A stretch of DNA of 64,000 bases from Diaphorobacter sp. HDW4A (GTDB lineage: Bacteria; Pseudomonadota; Gammaproteobacteria; Burkholderiales; Burkholderiaceae_C): assembly GCF_011305995.1 (NCBI RefSeq), contig NZ_CP049910.1, positions 2,976,001 through 3,040,000 of the forward strand, written 5' to 3'. Position 1 is the first letter of the stretch. Each line of letters starts with the position of its first letter. Under the pieces are notes generated by a model. It was not told the origin of the DNA, ran no database searches, and saw nothing but the letters and a program-made list of their open reading frames with translations. The position numbers and the translations under genes were made by a program. Positions 51,992-59,680 of the stretch are shown piece by piece.

Positions 51992-53809
51992 GTGGCGGTA
52001 TTGATTCCTGCAATGGGAGCCTGCGCTGGTCGGATGACGGCAGGTGAGCGTCGTTTGGCCGAGCGGCTGGAGCAAAAACTCGATGACGACTACATGCTCT
52101 GGTACGACGTCCCCATCGGTCCCAAACAAACGCACCCTGATTTTGTCGTGATCCACCCACGCCGTGGCATCCTGATTCTTGAAACCAAGGACTGGCGGTT
52201 GGATACGGTTCAGGAGGCGACCAAACAAGCGTGGACACTCACGGTTGAAGGCAGGCCCAAAGTCGTTATTAATCCAGCCGCACAGGCCCGGCACTGCGCC
52301 ATCCAGGTCGTCAACGCGCTTGAGCGAGATTCGCAACTGATACAGAGCGAAGGGCCGCATCAAGGAAAGCTGTCATTTCCATGGGGTAGCGGTGTTGTAT
52401 TCACCAACATCACGCGCAAGCAATTCGAAGACTCCGAACTGAATCGCGCTATTGATGAACATCTCGTCATCTGCAAGGACGAGATGTTGGAATCCGTCGA
52501 TGCCGAAGCCTTTCAACAGCGGTTGTGGAACATGTTTCCTCACGCATTTGGCAAGGCCATCTCCGTGCCACAACTGGAGCGGGTGCGGTGGATCATGTTC
52601 CCGCAGGTACGCGTTCCGGTGCAAGGCAGTCTGCTACCTGATGACGCGGACGATCTGCCGGACATCATGAGGGTCATGGATCTGCAGCAAGAGCAACTCG
52701 CGCGTAGCTTGGGAGATGGACATCGTGTTATCCACGGGGTTGCAGGCTCCGGCAAGACCATGATTTTAGGCTATCGCGCCGAGCATCTTGCCAAGTCATC
52801 TTCGGCCAAGCCCATCCTCGTGCTTTGCTACAACGAACCGTTGGCTGTAAAGATGAATGCTTGGTTCACAGCCAAGGGGCTTGCCGACCGCGTACATGCT
52901 CGCAACTTCCACAAGTGGTGCCGCCAGCAATTGGTGGCCTATGGCCAAACACTGCCCGCTCAGGGCGCAGGCATGTTCGATCAGATGGTGGAGTTCGTGA
53001 TCCGCGGAGTAGATCGACAACAAATTCCATCCGGGCAGTATCAAGCGGTCTTGGTGGATGAAGGACACGATTTTCAACCCGAATGGCTCAAGCTCGTCAC
53101 CCAGATGGTTGACCCCGAGACCAACAGTTTGCTGATCCTGTACGACAGCGCACAGAACATCTACGGCAAAAGCAAGGCCCGTGGGTTCAGTTTCAGGAGC
53201 GTGGGTATCCAAGCCTCAGGTCGCACCACCATTCTCAAGATCAACTACCGCAATACCAAGCAGATCCTGCAGATCGCCAACCGTATTGCAGCAGAGTTCT
53301 TGCAGCCCGATGCGCAAGACGATGATGGCGTCCCACTGGTGCAGCCAATCAGTTGCGGTCGCGATGGACAGGAGCCACTGATCGTGCGCCTGCCCACGTA
53401 CAAAGACGAGCCAGCCAAGATTGCAGAGCTTCTTGCCGCTGCGCATCAGGAGGGCCACGCATGGGGCGATATGGCCATACTCTGCCGAGATCACGAATCC
53501 ATGAATCAATGCGCAGTAGCGCTTGCCCACCGCAAACTGCCTCATCGTGTGCGGCATCGGTCAGGGGACTTCGATCCGTTGGCAGACACCATCAAAGTCA
53601 TGACTATGCACGCGAGCAAGGGACTGGAGTTTCCGGTGGTAGCGATTGCCGGAGTCGGTCAAATGCCTCGCGAAGGCGAAGAGCCAGCGGACGAGGCCAA
53701 GCTGTTCTATGTGGCGGCTACACGGGCGACCCAGAAGCTGGTGCTTACAGTCGCAGGTACAGGGGCCTTTGCGAGCGCTCTAGACGCAGCCCCGGAGGGG
53801 GAAGAGTGA
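51992..53809 (+). CDS. NERD nuclease-domain / UvrD-like helicase fusion
   Basis: A 605-residue protein. The NERD domain (about residues 15-135) has the nuclease-type pattern HPDFVVIHPRRGILILETKD (Asp50, Glu64, Lys66). The SF1 helicase follows: GVAGSGKTMILG (Walker A, about 249-256), VLVDEGHDFQPEWLKL (Walker B), LKINYRNTKQI, and near the end VMTMHASKGLEFPVVAIAG and KLFYVAATRATQKLVLT. The start is GTG at 51992 with GGGAGGAG upstream. Such fusions are common in defence islands and on mobile elements and may degrade foreign DNA. A defence role here is inferred from company. Confidence 0.88.
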   Translation: MAVLIPAMGACAGRMTAGERRLAERLEQKLDDDYMLWYDVPIGPKQTHPDFVVIHPRRGILILETKDWRLDTVQEATKQAWTLTVEGRPKVVINPAAQARHCAIQVVNALERDSQLIQSEGPHQGKLSFPWGSGVVFTNITRKQFEDSELNRAIDEHLVICKDEMLESVDAEAFQQRLWNMFPHAFGKAISVPQLERVRWIMFPQVRVPVQGSLLPDDADDLPDIMRVMDLQQEQLARSLGDGHRVIHGVAGSGKTMILGYRAEHLAKSSSAKPILVLCYNEPLAVKMNAWFTAKGLADRVHARNFHKWCRQQLVAYGQTLPAQGAGMFDQMVEFVIRGVDRQQIPSGQYQAVLVDEGHDFQPEWLKLVTQMVDPETNSLLILYDSAQNIYGKSKARGFSFRSVGIQASGRTTILKINYRNTKQILQIANRIAAEFLQPDAQDDDGVPLVQPISCGRDGQEPLIVRLPTYKDEPAKIAELLAAAHQEGHAWGDMAILCRDHESMNQCAVALAHRKLPHRVRHRSGDFDPLADTIKVMTMHASKGLEFPVVAIAGVGQMPREGEEPADEAKLFYVAATRATQKLVLTVAGTGAFASALDAAPEGEE

Positions 53810-53821
53810 GTAGCCAACTGA

Positions 53822-53900
53822 GTGTGTGGATGACAAGTCACCGCTCAAACGTCCAAGCGTCCCCGTCCCCATTGCTGGCGGACAAGTGCGATCAAACGTC
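53822..53900 (-). ncRNA. Candidate DRT3 noncoding RNA segment
   Basis: Downstream of Drt3b on the minus strand two similar blocks occur, GACGTTTGATCGCACTTGTC (53900-53881) and GACGTTTGAGCGG..ACTTGTC (53853-53832), followed at once by CACACAC (53828-53822). DRT type 3 systems work with a structured noncoding RNA said to carry an ACACAC template. This is the only ACACAC on the relevant strand near the locus. A hairpin with a T-run lies upstream of it, so it would need its own promoter or readthrough. Evidence is weak. Confidence 0.3.
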
Positions 53901-53901
53901 G

Positions 53902-53923
53902 AAAAGCCTCTTTTTACGGAGGC
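53902..53923 (-). terminator. Weak terminator after Drt3b
   Basis: GCCTC / GAGGC stem with an 8-nt loop CGTAAAAA, followed on the minus strand by TTTTC. Short stem, so termination may be partial. Confidence 0.55.
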
Positions 53924-53991
53924 CCATTGCGACCAATGGTTGCCCATTGATCGAGGAGAAGCCATCTCACCCTTCGACGGCCATGTTAGCA

Positions 53992-55953
53992 CTAGTACGC
54001 CTGCTTCAACTCCTTCTTTTCCAAAGAATTGAGCAAATCAACATCCTGCCAATCAATCTGCCAGTGCCCATCACATACGACCGCTAGGAAGGCATTGATA
54101 TCCGCATTGTTTGGTGGCGCCTTCTGCAATACCGAATAGAGCGACTTTATCCACAGCGACTTATTTACATCTGGAACAAATGGGCAACTCAACAAATCCA
54201 GCAGCAGATAAGCCTTCTCGCTATTCATTAGGATATCTGACATATCCCCTAACCTCGACGCTACGGAACGCAGGATCTTCTTCCTGATCGCCTTGTACTG
54301 GTCATCATCTCGCACATAGAAAAGACACGAGACAATCGTGAAATAAGAAAGTCTTCGATTCTTAATGAACAGCTCATCCAATACCCGAGAAGGCAGCAGA
54401 TGATGGTCTCCAAGCTCCCGAATTGCCAAAGCAATGTTCAGATATTCGAGGTTCACAAACCCGTCTACACCTTCCGCATGTGGCTTTCCACATTGCTCAA
54501 GAAGTAGTCTAGATGCCAGTGTGTATAGCTGATGTGAAATAGTTCCGGCGTGAACGGGAAGATATTTTTTAGAAAATCTAAATACAAGAATCAGTGAAGT
54601 ACTGAATTTATAGGAAGCCCCAACCGATGGGGCAACGCTATACAAGAAGAACAGCACATCCACCAGAACCTCGATGACGGTCAGGTAGTTATCCTGAACC
54701 GCAACTTCGCACGTCTCCAGATCTCCGTTCACCAGTTTCTTGATTCGCTCAACAACAACCGACATCAAAAATGATGCCACTTCGTCGTAGCTTGAAGAAT
54801 TAGCAGAACAGAGAGCCTTTATGGAGTCGATATAGCTCTTCGTGAGCTTCCACTTGGAAAAAACCCGCTTAGGGGTCAGCAACCCTACCGTCGACTCATC
54901 CAGAAATTTCGACAGAAACTCATTCGTCTTAAGGCCCGCTTCAAATATCAACCTAGACTTGGTTGTCAAGAATGGCCGGTGAATAGTCGACGACTTTGCT
55001 GTGTTTGCATGAAGATTGAATGCAACCAACGTATCCGCATAGATCTCATAGATGCGCTGCGCAACTGCCTCGTTGATTGCAAATATAAAAACATCATCCA
55101 CGTATCGACGAAAAACATAATCAACGCCAAATTCTAGGTCAGGCAGTTTCGCAATCGCTCGACGATCTATCTCTTGAAATATTATCTCCGCAAAGACCCG
55201 GCTAGCTTCGGGACCAATTGGAATACCATTTGTCTCGTTATGATTTCCGTGCCGAATGGTCTGATCGAAGTCTTGCGCAAATGTGGACGAAACTGAGACA
55301 TTGCCCTTCGTGAATTCTTTATCCTTAACTGCCCACGAAAGGCTGTGGGTATAAATACTATCAAAGCATTTTGACACATCAAGGGTTGTCAGTACACAGA
55401 ACTGCTTCTCTAACGAAAAGTAGTCTCGCGAATTGAAGAATTTATATAAACGGTCGTAGCCGAAATACGAAAAGAACGAAGGTGTGTGCTTGACATATCG
55501 GTCAAGACTTGCCAATGTTACGGCGTCTTTTTTGTACTGGTTGATGTTTTCCCACGAGTTTTTGCTATAGAAGCTTCCTGCCACCTTGCGCGGCGAACGA
55601 ATCGACGCAGGGCTTTGCGCACAATAGTGCAGGATCAACTGCTCGTATTTCTGATAGAAGCACTTCAGACGCCACTGCGAGAGCGGATGTAGAAGAGCCA
55701 AGCGCCTGAACTCTTTGGAGTTCTTTCTAACCTTGTACAGATATGGGTTTGTAGAATTAATCACCTTGGGGTGCCCCTCTCCCAGCACAAGAGCATCAAT
55801 GATGGTTTTCTGAATCCCACCTGCAGTGCCGATTGATGCAACATGGTTGTACAACCCATCATTTGAGAAAATGATAGGCGTTTCAAAGGGCAGTGTTTCA
55901 GTAATGAGAACGCGATTGTAGTCTCCGCGTTTGATTCTGTTTTTCTTTTTCAT
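53992..55953 (-). CDS. drt3b: Antiviral reverse transcriptase, Drt3b-like (UG8)
   Basis: A 653-residue protein starting MKKKNRIKRGDYNRVLITET, preceded by GAGGTTGAG. The polymerase part shows TTLDVSKCFDSIYTHSLSW (catalytic Asp192), TNGIPIGPEASRVFAEIIFQ and RRYVDDVFIFAIN (YVDD, 284-287). A long C-terminal alpha-helical region (about 340-653) without known domain follows, as in other UG-group reverse transcriptases. It lies 7 bp after Drt3a. In DRT3 systems this subunit works with Drt3a and a noncoding RNA to make repetitive DNA during phage defence. The pair of two adjacent reverse transcriptases is characteristic. Confidence 0.85.
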   Translation of the reverse strand: MKKKNRIKRGDYNRVLITETLPFETPIIFSNDGLYNHVASIGTAGGIQKTIIDALVLGEGHPKVINSTNPYLYKVRKNSKEFRRLALLHPLSQWRLKCFYQKYEQLILHYCAQSPASIRSPRKVAGSFYSKNSWENINQYKKDAVTLASLDRYVKHTPSFFSYFGYDRLYKFFNSRDYFSLEKQFCVLTTLDVSKCFDSIYTHSLSWAVKDKEFTKGNVSVSSTFAQDFDQTIRHGNHNETNGIPIGPEASRVFAEIIFQEIDRRAIAKLPDLEFGVDYVFRRYVDDVFIFAINEAVAQRIYEIYADTLVAFNLHANTAKSSTIHRPFLTTKSRLIFEAGLKTNEFLSKFLDESTVGLLTPKRVFSKWKLTKSYIDSIKALCSANSSSYDEVASFLMSVVVERIKKLVNGDLETCEVAVQDNYLTVIEVLVDVLFFLYSVAPSVGASYKFSTSLILVFRFSKKYLPVHAGTISHQLYTLASRLLLEQCGKPHAEGVDGFVNLEYLNIALAIRELGDHHLLPSRVLDELFIKNRRLSYFTIVSCLFYVRDDDQYKAIRKKILRSVASRLGDMSDILMNSEKAYLLLDLLSCPFVPDVNKSLWIKSLYSVLQKAPPNNADINAFLAVVCDGHWQIDWQDVDLLNSLEKKELKQAY

Positions 55954-55960
55954 CTCAACC

Positions 55961-57229
55961 TCAGTTCTTCCAGCACGCTTGGATTTGCTTAAGCCTCGAC
56001 CCAGAGAAATAAACAAAACTGGCTTTGGCATGCCCCTTCATAAAACTATTGGAAAGTAATTGCCTTTTTTGCGCCCCTGTTAGTTTTGGAGATGACAACG
56101 AGGCGATGCGCCCATTCTTAGCAAGGATCGCATTTCTTAAAAACTCATCAAGAGACGCAATCCCTTCGGCATTACTTGAGGCTAGAGGGTAACTATGAAA
56201 TATACCGGCAATCTTCTTGCCTCCAGCCTTTGCGTTGTAGACGCTAAAGTTCTTTGTGAGGAACTTAATCCTATCCCTTAACAAAAGCCAATCACCGCTT
56301 TTGGCAAAGTCAAAGAAAGATCTGGATATCCTCGTTTTGAACTTGGCTATCTTCTTTTCTGCAATGTCCACCACCACTGTGCGATGGTGATCGCCAAGCT
56401 GCTTATTCTTTTCCCTTACTGGTTCACCAATCCGAAACGAATAACCAAGATAGTCAAACTTAAAAAGATGCACAGTTGCGTCGGCCGGTTTTGTCGGATT
56501 GACTCGGTCGCCAGCTTCTTCAATCTGTCTTTTCGTTGGATTTAAACGAAGTCCAGATGGAAGCATGTTTTCAATCTGTCGAACAAATATTGCCGAGTCT
56601 TCCCTCGCTGAGGTAACGATGATGATGTCGTCTACATATCTAGAGAAGAAGAACACTTCCGAATGTCCGCCCACTTTATGATCGAAATCACGCATTAAAT
56701 ACTCAGACAAAGCCGCACTTAATGCAAGGCCGCGAGGAATCCCAGACCCGCCGAGAGCTGCGTGGCACCCAAGCAGGTCATGCAGCAATCTCTTGCTTAG
56801 CGGGCTAAGCTCCGCGAGCTCGCCGACTTTCGCTATTACGTTGGAGACCTTGAAAGACTCGTAGAAGCTTTTCACGTCCAGACGGTATACGCGAAATGGC
56901 ACCCCCTCTTTCAGAAGCAGGTGTAAATTCGACACGATCTGCGCCCGCCCGCGTGAAGTGGCTTTTGATGTTTTCTGAATGTTTAAGCAGAGTTTTCGAG
57001 CAACAAGTTCATCCCACAGGTTGGGAAACATGAAAACCTGCCGTCCATGCAATGGAAAGCTCACCAGCGGATTTGCAGTTTTCACAAACCCAGAGGCTGC
57101 AGATGCCATCGCTTTGTTGAGCATACTCTCGCGGAATTCATCCAGCTCCGCAGCAGCTTTTATCCCGACAAAATCTAGTTTCTGAAAAACTCGCGCAAGC
57201 GTTTTTTTATTAAAAGATTGGTCGTGCAC
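55961..57229 (-). CDS. drt3a: Antiviral reverse transcriptase, Drt3a-like (UG3)
   Basis: A 422-residue protein. The start is GTG at 57229 (VHDQSFNKKTLARVFQKLDF) with AGGGGAG 5 bp upstream; the reading frame stays open 71 codons further, but those residues look like translated noncoding DNA. Polymerase motifs: FRVYRLDVKSFYESFKVSNV (Asp118), GGSGIPRGLALSAALSEYLM and FFSRYVDDIIIVTS (YVDD, 198-201), then KFDYLGYSFRI (thumb-side motif). Bases 57230-57845 upstream hold no gene. Part of a two-gene operon with Drt3b. Confidence 0.85.
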   Translation of the reverse strand: MHDQSFNKKTLARVFQKLDFVGIKAAAELDEFRESMLNKAMASAASGFVKTANPLVSFPLHGRQVFMFPNLWDELVARKLCLNIQKTSKATSRGRAQIVSNLHLLLKEGVPFRVYRLDVKSFYESFKVSNVIAKVGELAELSPLSKRLLHDLLGCHAALGGSGIPRGLALSAALSEYLMRDFDHKVGGHSEVFFFSRYVDDIIIVTSAREDSAIFVRQIENMLPSGLRLNPTKRQIEEAGDRVNPTKPADATVHLFKFDYLGYSFRIGEPVREKNKQLGDHHRTVVVDIAEKKIAKFKTRISRSFFDFAKSGDWLLLRDRIKFLTKNFSVYNAKAGGKKIAGIFHSYPLASSNAEGIASLDEFLRNAILAKNGRIASLSSPKLTGAQKRQLLSNSFMKGHAKASFVYFSGSRLKQIQACWKN

Positions 57230-57845
57230 GCAACTCCCCTTTCTTCGTATGCGGCTAAATGTAACAAAATTCGCAATACAGCTCCAGGGGGCGTGCCGCT
57301 GACTTGAGAAGTTGAATTGCCGTGTAAGCATGCGCGGCGAATGCCGTTTGTCCCCCGAGCATTGCAACAATAGCGACTGCCTATCTACTGCGAGACCGAT
57401 GTCACCGACGGATCGAGACTTCCAATTCAGGTGGGAGGGCAACTGTCACTGGGAACGCCGACCTAGAACTGAGAATGCTATGGCTGCAGAACCTCGTGGA
57501 GCGGGCAATCGAGCTAGCGCTCGGTGTCGGAACCGAATGACCGCCCCACATGGGGCGGCGTGAGTAGGGCTGACGCAGATGGGGGACAGCAACCGCTGCA
57601 GAGCTGAAGTTGATGCTCGGGGACCTGCTTCAGGCTGATCTGCGTCGTTCGCGCCCCGGCGTCTAAGCGACAGCAATCACCAGAAGCTGTCGTCCGGTAG
57701 GTAGCCGTGAACGGCAAAAGCGGACGCTCGCCAAATACACAATGTGACCTATATGGACCTTCAACTCTGTAGCGAAGTGAGTACAGAGGCCACGGCCGTG
57801 CCAGCGGGTTGACTAATTGCTACAACTGTATCGTATGCTATATGT
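57230..57845. other. Gene-free divergent region between DRT3 and the Argonaute operon
   Basis: About 615 bp without a credible gene. It contains a perfect palindrome CCGCCCCACATGGGGCGG (57541-57558), the left copy of a 50-bp repeat (57589-57638) and, close to the plus-strand gene, TTGACT (57809-57814) and TATGCT (57834-57839) with a 19-bp spacer, ending 6 bp before the ATG. Promoters of both operons should lie here. Confidence 0.55.
57589..57638. repeat. 50-bp direct repeat, left copy, flanking the Argonaute operon
   Basis: Matches 61304-61353 at 43 of 50 positions in the same orientation. Begins GCAACCGCTGCAGAGC and ends CCTGCTTCAGGCTG. The two copies bracket exactly the nuclease-TIR-APAZ and Argonaute genes. 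Confidence 0.85.
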
Positions 57846-59666
57846 ATGTCCGCTGACCGTATCACCTATTGCTTAGAGCGTGTCTCAAGCTACCGCGACT
57901 TTGAACGGCTCTGTTCAGGTCTCCTTGCTGGTACCGACTATCCCGGGATTGACCCATTGGGGGGGACCGGTGACGGCGGGCGTGACGCAATCATTCGGTC
58001 CGATTCGAACGGGCGAAAAATCGTTTTTGCGTATACAGTCCGTGGCGACTGGAAGACCAAGCTTAAAAGCGATTGTTCTCGAGTCCGTGAACAGGCTCAC
58101 AATCCGGATTCGTTCGTCTTCGTATGTACAGAGGCACTAAACGCTGCGGAGAAGGACGGCGCCCATGAACTCGTCCAAAGGGATTTCGGCTGGAATCTAG
58201 ACCTCTTCGACCTAGAAAGATTAAGAGTCCTATTGGTCGGACCTCAACGTCATCTCCTGGCCCAGCATCCCAGCATCTTCACACCTCCATTTTTTCCGCA
58301 AGCAGGTGGCGAATCACTTGCCGAGAGTCGAGATACCCTGGTTATTGACCACGTTGATTCCGACCACGCGCTTGCAACGTGGCTTTCGCGCCGGCTCACG
58401 CTTGCGGGCTTTAGAGTCTGGTGCCGAGGTACTGCACCCCTTGCGGGCGAGAACCAAGACGATAGCGTTCGCAAGCTCATTGAGCTAAGAGCCTCGCAAT
58501 ACATCCCCGTCTTGTCGCAGGCCAGCATGGCTGACGAATTGTTGCTCGAGCGATGCGCTTTGGCGGCGGGAAAAGAAACACTTGTGCTTCTCTGCAAAGC
58601 AGCCGACATTGAGACGTCAAAGTTGCCCTCTCGACTACGCACTTCCACCCCTGCAGACTTCTCCCGCTCCTGGAACACAGGTCTTGAGCAAATCGTGGCG
58701 AGGCTCGGTGGTCTTGGAATACAGCCAGACATCATGCACGACCAAGGCAGAGCAATCGCGCTGAACGACTACATGCCTACGCGGGTTACCGTCGCCAAGG
58801 AGGAGCCAGTTTTCGCAAACATTTTCGCGCTGAGTTTGCCTGAGACGATGCTAATTTACGACCTCCACTCGGCGCTATCCACGGCAAAACTCGATGAGCT
58901 GAGAACGCGTTGGGCGTTTGTGGAATTGAATGCCTACCGACTGGTCGCCTTCACTCCCCCTCCAGAAAATGCCATTCCTTCCGTCAAGACAATACGTACC
59001 CCAGAGTTTCTGTGGACCGACAATCCAGAGCGCGATGGCAAAAGGACGGAGGACGTCGCGAAGGAACTCGTTCGCCGGAGCCTCACCGTGGTGTGCGTGC
59101 AAAAGGGTCTGGCCTGGTGCTCCGACCGGAATCTCTATTACTTTCCTGAACGTGAAGACGGCGTATGGACGCAGCGTATCCGACACGTTGACGGACGAGA
59201 CACCCGGGTCAACCTGACTGGCAAGCGGACCAAGAGCTGGGGGGAGCGGGCATCACCATTTCTCTATCAACTTTCTCCAAAATTTCAGCCACAGCTAGAC
59301 GTTGATGGAAGTTGGAACGTTGTTGTCAACGTCTATGTCCGCCCAACGGACCTAAATGGAAAAGTCTACGAGCTCAAAGAGCTGGGACGCCGTCGCAAAA
59401 TCGTGACAAAAAGTTGGTGGAATAAAGACTGGCTCCCTAGACTACTTGGCGTGGTTCAAGCACTGGAAGCAGAACCTGGGCTCATTCGTTATGGTGAAGG
59501 ACGCCGTGCCGTCACGATGAGCACCGCCCCGCTCAAATGGATGTGTCCAGTCGGGCTCGATGTCCACGCCCTCGCAGGAATGGTCGATATGAGCGAGGAG
59601 CTCGCCGAAAACAGGACCCGCGAAGATGAAGATGACGGGTCGGGCGATAGTGATGGCACACCCTAG
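57846..59666 (+). CDS. Nuclease-TIR-APAZ protein, partner of short Argonaute
   Basis: A 606-residue protein with three parts. Residues about 10-145: PD-(D/E)XK-type (Mrr/restriction-like) domain with Glu20 (YRDFERLCSGLL), GGTGDGGRDAII (Asp47) and FAYTVRGDWKTKLKSD. The usual Gln-x-Lys is replaced by AYT, with Lys residues in the following helix. Residues about 163-288: TIR domain (DTLVIDHVDSDHALATWLSR, GFRVWCRG, YIPVLSQASMADELLLERC, with Glu235 a possible NADase residue). Residues about 300-580: APAZ domain (FVELNAYRLVAF, FLYQLSPKFQPQLDVDGSWN, VYVRPTDLNGK), which binds the Argonaute. The acidic tail EDEDDGSGDSDG is disordered. The gene ends 14 bp before the Argonaute gene. Confidence 0.85.
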   Translation: MSADRITYCLERVSSYRDFERLCSGLLAGTDYPGIDPLGGTGDGGRDAIIRSDSNGRKIVFAYTVRGDWKTKLKSDCSRVREQAHNPDSFVFVCTEALNAAEKDGAHELVQRDFGWNLDLFDLERLRVLLVGPQRHLLAQHPSIFTPPFFPQAGGESLAESRDTLVIDHVDSDHALATWLSRRLTLAGFRVWCRGTAPLAGENQDDSVRKLIELRASQYIPVLSQASMADELLLERCALAAGKETLVLLCKAADIETSKLPSRLRTSTPADFSRSWNTGLEQIVARLGGLGIQPDIMHDQGRAIALNDYMPTRVTVAKEEPVFANIFALSLPETMLIYDLHSALSTAKLDELRTRWAFVELNAYRLVAFTPPPENAIPSVKTIRTPEFLWTDNPERDGKRTEDVAKELVRRSLTVVCVQKGLAWCSDRNLYYFPEREDGVWTQRIRHVDGRDTRVNLTGKRTKSWGERASPFLYQLSPKFQPQLDVDGSWNVVVNVYVRPTDLNGKVYELKELGRRRKIVTKSWWNKDWLPRLLGVVQALEAEPGLIRYGEGRRAVTMSTAPLKWMCPVGLDVHALAGMVDMSEELAENRTREDEDDGSGDSDGTP

Positions 59667-59680
59667 GCTGGAGAAGCTTA

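Noticed and set aside
53992..57229. Retron or group II intron
   Set aside because: Two reverse transcriptases in tandem, no msr/msd-type inverted repeats and no maturase or endonuclease domain.
57230..57442. N-terminal 71-codon extension of Drt3a
   Set aside because: Lacks family similarity, while the GTG at 57229 has a strong ribosome-binding site.
57541..57558. Perfect palindrome CCGCCCCACATGGGGCGG as a terminator
   Set aside because: No T-run on either side; kept only as a note in the intergenic entry.
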